NCBI GenBank assembly: GCA_016699635.1
Contig: CP064983.1
Location: forward strand, 744,001-808,000
Direction of reading: 5' to 3'
Origin: Bacteroidota bacterium
GTDB taxonomy: Bacteria; Bacteroidota; Bacteroidia; AKYH767-A; OLB10
DNA: 64,000 nt
The notes beneath the pieces are model-generated. The model saw only the letters and a list, made by a program, of their open reading frames with translations. It did not search any database and was not told where the DNA came from. Shown piece after piece: positions 47,901 to 57,038 of the stretch (the stretch's first letter is position 1; every line of letters starts with the position of its first letter). The translations under genes were made by a program, and so were the position numbers.

Positions 47901-50735
47901 GTTTTAACTGCCGATGCTGCTTCATCTTATCTCTGGAGTACCGGTGCAACTACACAAGCCATTACAGTAAGTGCATCAGGTAATTATGTGGTTACAGTTT
48001 ACAATGCAGCATTGTGCAGCAATACTTCTGCATCAACTTCTGTAACTGTTAACCCATTGCCTCCAACACCAACCATTACACCTAATGGTCCGCTTACTTT
48101 CTGTGCAAACAGCAATGTAACGCTATCTTCAAGTGTAGCCACTGGCTATTTATGGAGCAATGCTTCTACTACACAAAGTATTGTTGTTAACACTGCCGGC
48201 ACATTTACGGTAACTATAAATGATGCCAATGGCTGTACTGCCTCATCAGCATCTGTTACAACAAACACCATTCCTCTGCAAACCTACTATCGCGATCTTG
48301 ATGGTGATACTTATGGTGATCTTGGTAATACTATTCAAGATTGTTCTCCACCAGCAGGCTATGTTTCTAACAGCACCGATTGTAACGACTATGATATTGC
48401 TCTTCACCCTGGTGCTACGGAACTTTGTAACGGTATTGATGATAACTGCGATAGTCAGGTTGACGAAGGTGTTCTTTCAACTTTCTATGCCGATGCAGAT
48501 GGCGATGGTTATGGCGATTTAACAGTTACTACTCAGGCTTGTTCTGCTCCTATAGGATATGTTAGCAACAGTACAGATTGTGATGATAATAATAATGCTG
48601 TTCATCCCGGTGCAACCGAAATATGCAATGGCATTGATGATAACTGCGATGGTCAGATTGACGAAGGTTGTGGCAGTTATACATGGTATGCCGATACTGA
48701 TGGTGACACCTATGGTGATCCTGGCAATTTTATTGTAAATTATAATCCTACTCCTCCTGCAGGTTATGTTGCTGATAACACCGATTGTAATGATGCCAAT
48801 AATTCTATTCATCCTGGTGCTACTGAAATTGCATGCAACGGTATTGATGAAAATTGTAATGGCATGGCTGATGATTTAGGTACACCAAGTACTGATCCAT
48901 CTTCCATTACAAGCAATGCTGTATTCGATGAAATCTGTTTAGGTGGTAATGCAATTTTAACTGTAAATGGTGGTAGTCTTGGCACCGGTGCTTCATGGCA
49001 GTGGTACAGTGGCTCTTGTGGTGGCACTCCTGTTGGAACAGGTAGCAGTATTACTGTTTCTCCTTCTTCAGCTACTAATTATTTCGTTCGTGCTGAAGGT
49101 GCTTGTGGTAATTCTGCATGTGTTAATCTCACTATCACTGTAAAAACCTCTCTGCCTGCACATGCCGTAGTTATTCCTCCTATTTCAGGCTTACCTGCTT
49201 ATGCATGTCCCGGCTCTTCTGCTTCAATAAGTATTCCTGCTGTGCCTAATGCTTCTGAGTATATATGGGATGGACCTACCGGAACCTACTTTAACGGTAA
49301 TCCGTTAAACACTTCACCATTCACTTCAGCAACTCCAAACGTGCAGATAACTTTTGGTACCACAAACTCCTCCTTCTATAACATAGGTGTACAAGCCGCA
49401 AACAGTTGCGGTGCAACACTTCGTAAAATTCAAAAGGTACGTTATAAAATCAGTACCCCTGCTTCAATCTCTGGTGCTGTTAATGCATGTGCCAACAGCA
49501 GTAGCACATATTCTATTGTTGCAGTAACTGATGCTACACAATATCTGTGGAGCATTACCGGTGATGCCTCAGTTGTTGGTAATGGTACAACAGTCACTGT
49601 TAATTTTGGTCCCGCATGGGCTGGTGGCAATCTTTGTGTTGCCGCTCAAACTCCTTGCTTTACTTCTCCGGCAAAATGTATGTACATCAGTTCTTCTGCT
49701 ACTGCTCTTAACGCCATCAGCGGAACATTTACAGCATGTCCCGGTAGTGTGATCACTTACAGTGTGCCTCCTTCTGCTGGTGCTTCTTACTATACATGGA
49801 CTCTTCCTGCCGGTGCTTCTGGTAGTTCTAATACCAACAGTATTGTTGTAACCTTTACCCATCTTATAACACTGTAGATGATATATGTGTTACCGTTACA
49901 AGTGTTTGTGGAGTTACTTCTGCGCCTAAATGCAAAACTGTTGCTCCCGGACTACCAGCAAGACCTAATGCTATCACCGGTCCTTCTAACGGTCTGTGTG
50001 CACAAACGGCTCCTTACAGTGTTAGTTCTTCGCTCGGCATTACTTACAATTGGACTGCACCTGGTTCTATTTCAGGCAACGGCACCAGTGCCATTACCGT
50101 TAGCTACGGCTCTTTTACTACAGGCTCTGTTTGTGTTACTGCCAGCAATGCCTGCGGCACAAGTGCTGCTCGTTGCATTACAATCAAAGGAGACCTAATA
50201 CGCCTGTTTCGTTAACTGCAACCCTGCAACATGGTGTGCAAACACACAAGGTATTCAGTTCGATGCTGACATGAGTAATACTACAGGTGCTTATACTTTA
50301 AACTGGACATTTCCTAATGCGCCTACTGCAAGTTATGTTTCAGGTGGTGGAAACTCCAACTCATTAACTCTTGATTGGGGCACAGGTAATGGAACTGTTA
50401 TTATTAAAGCAAGCAACTCCTGTGGTGAAGGTTCTAAAGCCTACGTAGCGAACATTGGTTGTAAAGAAGCACAACAAGTTGATGCAGGTTCTATAGCTGC
50501 ATATCCTAATCCAACTGCCGGTATGTTGAATGTTGAATTCAATGCAGTTGAAAAGGGCAATGCATCTGTTTCTGTTATTGATTTAAGTGGCAGAACAATC
50601 CTGAATTCATCTCAGAATGTTTCTGCCGGAAATAATACTATGCAGCTCGATTTAACCAAAGTGGCTAAAGGTGCCTATATGATTAGTGTAAAATCAAATC
50701 AGTTTGCTAAACAAATTAAAATTGTTGTTGAGTAA
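44940..50735 (+). CDS. Giant T9SS protein: PPC repeats, Ig-like and MopE-type modules (three frameshifts)
   Basis: About 1,930 residues when joined. The signal peptide ends near AKAE. Seven pre-peptidase C-terminal-like repeats of about 120 residues follow (TGHIGYRYNG...DWYSV...GTYYIRI). Next are Ig-like domains (TFCAGGNVVLTADAASSYLWS), three MopE-type metal-binding motifs (DLDGDTYGD ... STDCND ... HPGATE-x-CNGIDDNCD), and PKD-like modules shared with the protein at 27910-31136. A type A T9SS domain (AYPNPTAGMLNVEF ... GAYMISV ... IKIVVE) ends it. Single bases are missing near 49856-49860, 50190 and 50205-50212. As written, the first frame ends at 49877, and the last 150 residues start at 50271. 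Likely a surface protein or adhesin; the Asp-rich motifs suggest calcium binding. Confidence 0.78.
45380..47200 (+). repeat. Tandem repeat of about 370 bases (PPC-like domains)
   Basis: Five consecutive units of roughly 123 codons carry the shared core TGHIGYRYNG...DWYxVxTNADG...NGQYVYAxLFDGDG...GTYYIRI. Units 3 to 5 are the most alike. A more divergent unit lies on each side. Confidence 0.75.
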
Positions 50736-50758
50736 TAATTTAGCATTCTAATTGTTTT

Positions 50759-50791
50759 GCAACAAGGCTGCCCAAAGGGCAGCCTTGTTTT
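50759..50791 (+). terminator. Terminator hairpin after the PPC/MopE gene
   Basis: AACAAGGCTGCCC / GGGCAGCCTTGTT, a perfect 13-bp stem with an AAA loop at 50761-50789, followed by TTTG-TTTT. A very similar hairpin ends the decayed gene at 59572-59616. Confidence 0.85.
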
Positions 50792-50829
50792 TGTTTTACG
50801 AACTTAACTACACCATTATTAACCGGAAA

Positions 50830-50849
50830 AATCACCAGAATTGGTGATT
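50830..50849. promoter_or_regulatory. Operator-like palindrome, copy 2 (AATCACCA/TGGTGATT)
   Basis: AATCACCAGAATTGGTGATT: perfect 8-base arms around GAAT, 87 bases before the ATG at 50937. It lies in a region of about 200 bases that is duplicated at 53865-54061. Confidence 0.55.
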
Positions 50850-50936
50850 GCAGAAACTTTTTGATAAATATTTATTTGTAAAAAATAATTCCGATATTTC
50901 GGGTCACAATTGTTTTTAAAATTTAAACCAAAGAAT

Positions 50937-52154
50937 ATGAGAAATTTAGACACATTAAAATTAATTTTCACATTGGTAATTGTTGGTAACTTATCAATGA
51001 ATATTACAAAAGCACAAACATGGACAACTCAAACCAGCAATTCAACTGAAGATTTAAGAGCTGTAAACTTCTATGATTTAAATACAGGTATTGCCTCCGG
51101 AATTAATGGAGCCATAGTTACTACAACAGATGGAGGATCAACCTGGGTACCTCGAACTTCAGGTGTAAGTACTGTTTTATTAAGTGTATTTATGGCAGAT
51201 GCACTTACTGCATATGCTGTGGGAATGAATGGTACAATCGTTAAAACATCTGACGGTGGTACAACATGGACAGCTCAAACTTCAGGCACAACAAAATCGT
51301 TGTACAATGTGTTTTTTGTAAGTCCATTAACCGGTTGGGCTGTTGGAGAAACAGGGTTGATAAAAGCAACTACTGATGGTGGAACTACATGGACAACTCA
51401 AACTTCAGGTGTAACAACTACTTTGAATGCATTATGTTTTACTTCTGCAACAGAGGGTTGGATAACTGGCAATGGTACCGGAACTAGTAATACTGTGCTC
51501 CATACCGCTGACGCAGGGGTAACATGGCAACCACAAACTGCCCCGGCTGGGAGTTATTATGATATAAGTTTTATTAACTCTAACGAAGGTTGGATAATTG
51601 GCCCCTATGGAGCTTTTGCAAATACTACCGATGGTGGAACTACATGGACGGATATAGCTTTCAATTATAGTTTTCAGGCATGGGGTGTTCAATTTGTTTC
51701 ATCAACAAAAGGATGGATGCAAGTGGGTTCTGCAACAAATCAAAATAATTCCATAAAAACAACTAATGATGGCGGTATTTCATGGCAAGGTTCTCCATCA
51801 CCGGTCAACGTTGTTGCTGATGATATATTCTTTATTAATGCAAATACAGGCTGGGCAGTTGGTAATGATGGTATCATTCTAAAATATAGTTCCGGAACAG
51901 GTATTGACAATTTTGATGATAACTCTGCAATAAGTGTTTATCCAAATCCAACAAAAGATTTTCTAAACATTGAAAATATTGAAAGTAATACATATGTAGA
52001 ATTATGTAGTATTTTAGGAAATACAATTATTGCCCAGAAAAATAACAATTCGGAAAAAATGCAGTTAGATATACGCAATTTATCTAAGGGTTTGTACTTT
52101 TTAAAGATTGAAAATAACAGAAACAAATCAATAAGAACTATTGTCTTACAATAA
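50937..52154 (+). CDS. Secreted YCF48/BNR-repeat propeller protein with T9SS domain (paralogue 1)
   Basis: 405 residues from the ATG at 50937; a reading from 50910 adds nine residues. The signal peptide MRNLDTLKLIFTLVIVGNL... ends near KAQ. Repeats of about 45 residues (GWAVGETGLIKATTDGGTTWTTQTSG) form a BNR/YCF48-like beta-propeller, as in photosystem II assembly factor HCF136 and sialidases, but without a catalytic signature. A T9SS type A domain ends it (VYPNPTKDFLNIENI ... KGLYFLKI ... RTIVLQ). The paralogue at 53972 shares its promoter region and signal peptide almost exactly. Confidence 0.85.
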   Translation: MRNLDTLKLIFTLVIVGNLSMNITKAQTWTTQTSNSTEDLRAVNFYDLNTGIASGINGAIVTTTDGGSTWVPRTSGVSTVLLSVFMADALTAYAVGMNGTIVKTSDGGTTWTAQTSGTTKSLYNVFFVSPLTGWAVGETGLIKATTDGGTTWTTQTSGVTTTLNALCFTSATEGWITGNGTGTSNTVLHTADAGVTWQPQTAPAGSYYDISFINSNEGWIIGPYGAFANTTDGGTTWTDIAFNYSFQAWGVQFVSSTKGWMQVGSATNQNNSIKTTNDGGISWQGSPSPVNVVADDIFFINANTGWAVGNDGIILKYSSGTGIDNFDDNSAISVYPNPTKDFLNIENIESNTYVELCSILGNTIIAQKNNNSEKMQLDIRNLSKGLYFLKIENNRNKSIRTIVLQ

Positions 52155-52337
52155 TTTTTTATCTGAATATTCTTTACAGCTGCTTTGATTTAGCACCTTG
52201 AATTTATAAAATTTTTTAGCTGAATTAAAAGCTAAAGAGATTTTCATATCAGGATTTTACTACCCAATTATTACTATTGTAAAGATTCTCTGAAAATTAT
52301 TTTTACTAATATTGTAAAAATATTCAATCGGAATTTT

Positions 52338-53669
52338 ATGAGAAAATATCTACTCATTTTAGCTTACTTCTTTTTAATTTCAATGACTGCATCAGCACAA
52401 TGGAGTACAGCTACTGTTCAATCTGCACGTAGTTTACTTGCAGCTACTTCTATTCAAGATAAAGCTATGTTTGGTGGTGGTATTGGTATGATAAGTGTTC
52501 CACCACCTGCCTTAGATATCTACACACAGTCAACAAATCAATGGCAACAGTCACAAATTTCACAAGGACGAACTTCATTAGCAGCAGCGTCAACAGGCAA
52601 CTGGGCAATTTTTGGTGGTGGTGCCAACGACTGGATTCTTTCTACCTATAACAGAGTTGATATTTATAATGGCACTGTAGGCAGTTGGACTAATGGAGAT
52701 TTTCTTTCTGTTAATCGTGCTAAATTAGCGGCTGCAGGTGCAGGGAGCAAAATTCTTTTTGCCGGTGGTGAGTTTGATATGATTAATGCTGTTTATGATA
52801 CGGTTGATATTTTTGATACGCTTACGCAGAGTTGGACCACAAGTGCATTGAGTGTTGCACGATTTAATCTTGCAGGTGTATCTGCCGGCAATAAGATTCT
52901 GTTTGCCGGTGGTGAAAATTTTTCAGGAAACACTTATGATAATGTTGATATTTATGATGTAACTACAGGAACATGGACTACAGCAAATTTATCAGTACCA
53001 CGTTCAAGATTAGCTGCAACATCAATGGGTAATAAAATTTATTTTGGTGGAGGCATTAACAATATTGGAGTGGTGAGTAATGTAGTAGATATTTATGATG
53101 TCGTATCCAATACCTGGACTACTGACACACTGTCACAGGCAAGACAATATTTAACCGCAGCTGCCACTATGGGAAAAGTATTCTTTGCGGGTGGAACAGA
53201 TGCGGGCTTGGCAACAGGTTCAAATGTTGTTGATATTTTTGATACTGCCACTGCAACTTGGAGTATTGATTCTCTGACAACAGGACGTTATTTTTGTGCT
53301 GCAACTGCATTAGGAACGCAGTTTTTAATTAGTGGTGGATTGCCTGACAACTCAGGTTTCCCAATCAACACAGTGGAAATTTATACTATCACTTCAAGTG
53401 GACTTGCACCTATTGAAACTTCAAAAACATTAAGTGTTTATCCAAACCCTGCATCACAAAAAGTTGTAATCAAAAATAATGGCTTCCAACCCGGTGATGT
53501 AATAAACATATCTGATGTAATGGGGAAGCAAGTTCTTAGCTTGAAAATTTCAAAAAACGAAACTGTTGCAGATATTAGCAGCCTGAGTAATGGAATTTAT
53601 TTTGTTCAACTTAGTTCAGTTTCAGAAAACTTTACATCAAAATCACAAAAAATTATTATTCAGCACTAA
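52338..53669 (+). CDS. Secreted Kelch-repeat protein with T9SS domain
   Basis: 443 residues. Signal peptide MRKYLLILAYFFLISMTASAQ. Six Kelch-type blades of about 50 residues (KILFAGGEFDMINAVYDTVDIFDTLTQSWTTSALSVARFNLAG) form a beta-propeller, with the Kelch pattern of GG followed by Y and W. A T9SS domain (VYPNPASQKVVIKNNG ... NGIYFVQLSSV ... KIIIQH) closes it. It lies between the two BNR paralogues and may have been inserted between them. Function unknown; Kelch propellers often bind proteins or sugars. Confidence 0.85.
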   Translation: MRKYLLILAYFFLISMTASAQWSTATVQSARSLLAATSIQDKAMFGGGIGMISVPPPALDIYTQSTNQWQQSQISQGRTSLAAASTGNWAIFGGGANDWILSTYNRVDIYNGTVGSWTNGDFLSVNRAKLAAAGAGSKILFAGGEFDMINAVYDTVDIFDTLTQSWTTSALSVARFNLAGVSAGNKILFAGGENFSGNTYDNVDIYDVTTGTWTTANLSVPRSRLAATSMGNKIYFGGGINNIGVVSNVVDIYDVVSNTWTTDTLSQARQYLTAAATMGKVFFAGGTDAGLATGSNVVDIFDTATATWSIDSLTTGRYFCAATALGTQFLISGGLPDNSGFPINTVEIYTITSSGLAPIETSKTLSVYPNPASQKVVIKNNGFQPGDVINISDVMGKQVLSLKISKNETVADISSLSNGIYFVQLSSVSENFTSKSQKIIIQH

Positions 53670-53864
53670 AATTTTAAATGTTGAATTTTAATTTCTGTTT
53701 GGCAGCATATTTTCAATATTAATCTTTTATATAAGGTATTGTTTTCTACATTTTAGTTAGCTAACGCTTACTGCTGTTTAATTGTTTCTGATTTTTTATT
53801 GATTTAAAAAGTTTTTATAAGAACTTTTTAATCTGATTTCAATATTCTTTTTATTAATATTCTA

Positions 53865-53884
53865 AATCACCAGAATTGGTGATT
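53865..53884. promoter_or_regulatory. Operator-like palindrome, copy 3
   Basis: The same AATCACCAGAATTGGTGATT as copy 2, 87 bases before the ATG at 53972. The rest of 53670-53864 holds nothing I recognise. Confidence 0.55.
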
Positions 53885-53971
53885 GCAGAAACTAATAAAT
53901 AAATATTTATTTGTAAAAAATAATTCCGATATTTAGGGTCATAATTGTTTTTAAAATTTAAACTGAAAAAT

Positions 53972-55192
53972 ATGAGAAATTTAAACACATTAAAATTAAT
54001 TTTCACATTGGTAATTGTTGGTAGCTTATCAATGAATAGTATAAAAGCACAAACATGGACACAGCAGACAAGCAACACTACCGAAGACCTGAATAGCGTT
54101 CACTTTTTTGATGCCAATGTGGGGGGTGCTGCCGGATTTAACGGAACTATTTTAACCACCACTAATGGAGGAACCACATGGACTAATCAAACATCAGGAG
54201 TAACAGTAAACCTATTTGATATTTTTTTTGCTGACTCCCAAACTGCATATTCTGTTGGCTTAGGCGGAACTATACTTAAATCAACCAATGGTGGCACTAC
54301 ATGGGTTTCTCAAACATCGGGCACTACACAACTTTTGCTTGATGTTTTTTTTGTTAACCCTTTAGAGGGATGGGTAGTAGGTAATTCAGGCACCATACTA
54401 CATACCATTAATGGCGGCACTACCTGGACACCACAATCAGGAATGAATAATGCTTTCAAGGCTGTATATTTTATTTCACCAACTGAAGGATGGGCTGTAG
54501 GATATCCTTTAATATTACATACAACTAATGCAGGTACCACTTGGTCTCAGCAAACTGCACCTGTTGTCCATTATAACGATGTCCATTTTATAAATGCAAC
54601 CGAAGGTTGGGTTGTGGGAGAAAACTCAATCGGACTTAAAACAATGGATGGTGGCATAACATGGAACTCTTCTTCTTTTAGTTTCCAAACCAGCATTATT
54701 GCTGTACATTATGTATCATCAAGCGTAGGATACATTAATCTTGAAGCTTCGCTACCCTCAAACAATACTCTCAGAAAAACCACAGATGGAGGGGTAACCT
54801 ATCAGGTAGAACCCACGGGTGTAAATGCAAGAACCACTGACTCATATTTTATAAATGCCGGCTTAGGATGGGTGGTAGGCTACGATGGTGTAATTTTAAA
54901 ATATAATTCCGGAACAGGTATTGATAATATTAATGATAATTCTAACATAAATATTTACCCAAATCCTGCCACAAATAAATTTGAGGTTAAAGGTCTGATG
55001 TTTGATGGCGCTTATGAACTCAGAATTTTTGATGTGATGGGTAAAGAAGTTTTAAAGACGAACGTAATCGGAGAGAAATCTATAATTGACGTAACCAATA
55101 TTAAAAATGGAATTTATTATGTTCAAATTTCAAACTCTTCCTCTTTAGGTAAAAGTGCTAGGGCTTATCAAAAATTAGTCATACAGCACTAA
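53972..55192 (+). CDS. Secreted YCF48/BNR-repeat propeller protein with T9SS domain (paralogue 2)
   Basis: 406 residues from the ATG at 53972. The signal peptide differs from paralogue 1 at only a few positions (MRNLNTLKLIFTLVIVGSL). BNR-like repeats (GWVVGNSGTILHTINGGTTWTPQ) make a propeller, with a T9SS domain (IYPNPATNKFEVKGL ... NGIYYVQISNSSSLG ... KLVIQH). Its C-terminal domain is closer to those of the SBBP genes downstream than to paralogue 1, which suggests exchange of the sorting domains. No catalytic residues are recognised. Confidence 0.85.
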   Translation: MRNLNTLKLIFTLVIVGSLSMNSIKAQTWTQQTSNTTEDLNSVHFFDANVGGAAGFNGTILTTTNGGTTWTNQTSGVTVNLFDIFFADSQTAYSVGLGGTILKSTNGGTTWVSQTSGTTQLLLDVFFVNPLEGWVVGNSGTILHTINGGTTWTPQSGMNNAFKAVYFISPTEGWAVGYPLILHTTNAGTTWSQQTAPVVHYNDVHFINATEGWVVGENSIGLKTMDGGITWNSSSFSFQTSIIAVHYVSSSVGYINLEASLPSNNTLRKTTDGGVTYQVEPTGVNARTTDSYFINAGLGWVVGYDGVILKYNSGTGIDNINDNSNINIYPNPATNKFEVKGLMFDGAYELRIFDVMGKEVLKTNVIGEKSIIDVTNIKNGIYYVQISNSSSLGKSARAYQKLVIQH

Positions 55193-55293
55193 ATCAGTGT
55201 AACAATTAAATTCTCTATATTTAAAAATCACAATCAGCAATTGATTCTTATAAAAAAAAGTCTTGCAATTTAAAATTCAAAAATTATATACAG

Positions 55294-57027
55294 ATGAAAA
55301 CAACACTACTTACACTTTGTTGCTTTTCAGCACTAACGCTAAATGCACAAACGCCAACATTCGACTGGGCTATTAACATAGGCAGTACTAATTTCGATAA
55401 AGGCTATGATATTGCAACCGATGCTGCCGGCAATGTTTATGAAATAGGAATATTAGCAGGAACTGCGGATTTTGACCCCGGAGCAGGCGTTGTTAATCTT
55501 GCTTCTAATGGAAATGATGACATATTCATTGCTAAATACAGCACTACCGGAAATCTGTTATGGGCGCATAATATAGGAGGCACTGGTAATGAAACTGCTG
55601 TGGCAATGGCACTTGATGCATCGGGCAATTGCTACTTTACCGGACACTTTACAGGAGCTGTTGACTTTGATCCGGGAGCGGGAACATCAATCATAACAGC
55701 ATCAGGCGCTTTTGATGTTTGTATAGTTAAATTAAACTCATCAGGAAATTTAGTTTGGGCTAAAAACTTTGGTGGGACATATGGAACATTCGTTGATGAA
55801 CTTTCTTTAGATGCTTCAGGCAATGTTTACACCGAAGGCACCTTCCAAACCACCACTGACTTTGATCCTTCTGCAGGTGTGTATAACCTCGTATCTACTG
55901 GTGGCCAGGATCCTTATCTGGCTAAATTAGATGCAGCAGGAAATTTTGTCTGGGCAATAAACACAGGCTTCTCTGTAAACTCGTTACATATTGACAATAA
56001 CAATACTGTTTATTTAGCTGGATCATTTAATGACACCACTGATTTTAATCCTAACGCCACTCAAGTTTTTAATGTTATTCCTATTGGTGCTACAGATATT
56101 TATATTGCGAAATTTGATACTGCTGCAAATTTCATTTGGGTTAAAAATATTGGTGGAACAACAGGTACAGATGGCGGAAATGCATATGCTATCAATACTG
56201 ATGCAGCCGGAAACATTATCGTTACCGGAACATTCACAGGAACAGTTGATTTTGACCCTGGTACAGGCACTGCTAATCTTACATCTGTAGGGACAGGAAC
56301 AAATATGTCTGATATGTATTTTCTAAAATTAGATGCTTCAGCCAATTTTGTATGGGTTAAAAGAGTGGGTGGCAACTCTATTGATGTACCTTTGGATATT
56401 GCTACTGATAATGCAGGTTCTGTATATTTTTCGGGCCGCTTTAAATCTTCAATTGTTGATTTTGACCCTGATCCAACAGTTACATTTAACCTCAACGGTA
56501 CATTTAGCAGCTATGATGCATTTGTACTCATACTCTCAGCAACAGGAAATTTTGTTTATGCTTATGAAATTGGAGGTCCATCTAATGGTGATGATGAAGC
56601 CAATGCTATTTGTGTAAATCCTACAGGTAGCTTTTACGTAACCGGAACTTTTTACGGCCCTATAGATTTTGACCCTGGCACAGGCACTACCACTTTAAAT
56701 GATATCGGAAATACTGATGCCTTTATTCAGAAAATGAACTTTAGCACAGTTGGTTTAGCTCATTTAACTGATGAAAATTACTTCATTCTTTATCCCAATC
56801 CTGCTAATCAGTTATTGGTAGTTAATCATGGATTATTAAAAGAAAACTGCGAACTGAAAATTTTTGATGTAACAGGAAAAGAAGTTCATACATCCACCAT
56901 CAGCGGTAATCAGTCAACAATTGATGTAGGCAAATTGGAGAACGGAATTTATTTTCTACAGCTTTCATACTCCTCTCCTTCAATGAAGTCATCAGGTGCA
57001 TCGCAAAAATTAATCATTCATCATTAA
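55294..57027 (+). CDS. Secreted SBBP-type beta-propeller protein with T9SS domain (paralogue 1)
   Basis: 577 residues. Signal peptide MKTTLLTLCCFSALTLNAQ. About eight SBBP-type repeats, each with DAAGNVYxxG and xVDFDPGxG blocks (DASGNCYFTGHFTGAVDFDPGAGT), then a T9SS domain (LYPNPANQLLVVNHGL ... NGIYFLQLSYSSP ... KLIIHH). The Asp-rich DFDPG turns may bind calcium. It is followed by paralogue 2 after 11 bases, so they are probably co-transcribed. Confidence 0.85.
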   Translation: MKTTLLTLCCFSALTLNAQTPTFDWAINIGSTNFDKGYDIATDAAGNVYEIGILAGTADFDPGAGVVNLASNGNDDIFIAKYSTTGNLLWAHNIGGTGNETAVAMALDASGNCYFTGHFTGAVDFDPGAGTSIITASGAFDVCIVKLNSSGNLVWAKNFGGTYGTFVDELSLDASGNVYTEGTFQTTTDFDPSAGVYNLVSTGGQDPYLAKLDAAGNFVWAINTGFSVNSLHIDNNNTVYLAGSFNDTTDFNPNATQVFNVIPIGATDIYIAKFDTAANFIWVKNIGGTTGTDGGNAYAINTDAAGNIIVTGTFTGTVDFDPGTGTANLTSVGTGTNMSDMYFLKLDASANFVWVKRVGGNSIDVPLDIATDNAGSVYFSGRFKSSIVDFDPDPTVTFNLNGTFSSYDAFVLILSATGNFVYAYEIGGPSNGDDEANAICVNPTGSFYVTGTFYGPIDFDPGTGTTTLNDIGNTDAFIQKMNFSTVGLAHLTDENYFILYPNPANQLLVVNHGLLKENCELKIFDVTGKEVHTSTISGNQSTIDVGKLENGIYFLQLSYSSPSMKSSGASQKLIIHH

Positions 57028-57038
57028 ACTAAAGTCAA

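Noticed and set aside
49878..50198. Possible separate gene MIYVLPLQVFVELLL...
   Set aside because: It is the wrong-frame reading after the first frameshift of the PPC/MopE gene; the real product continues one frame over (VDDICVTVTSVCG).
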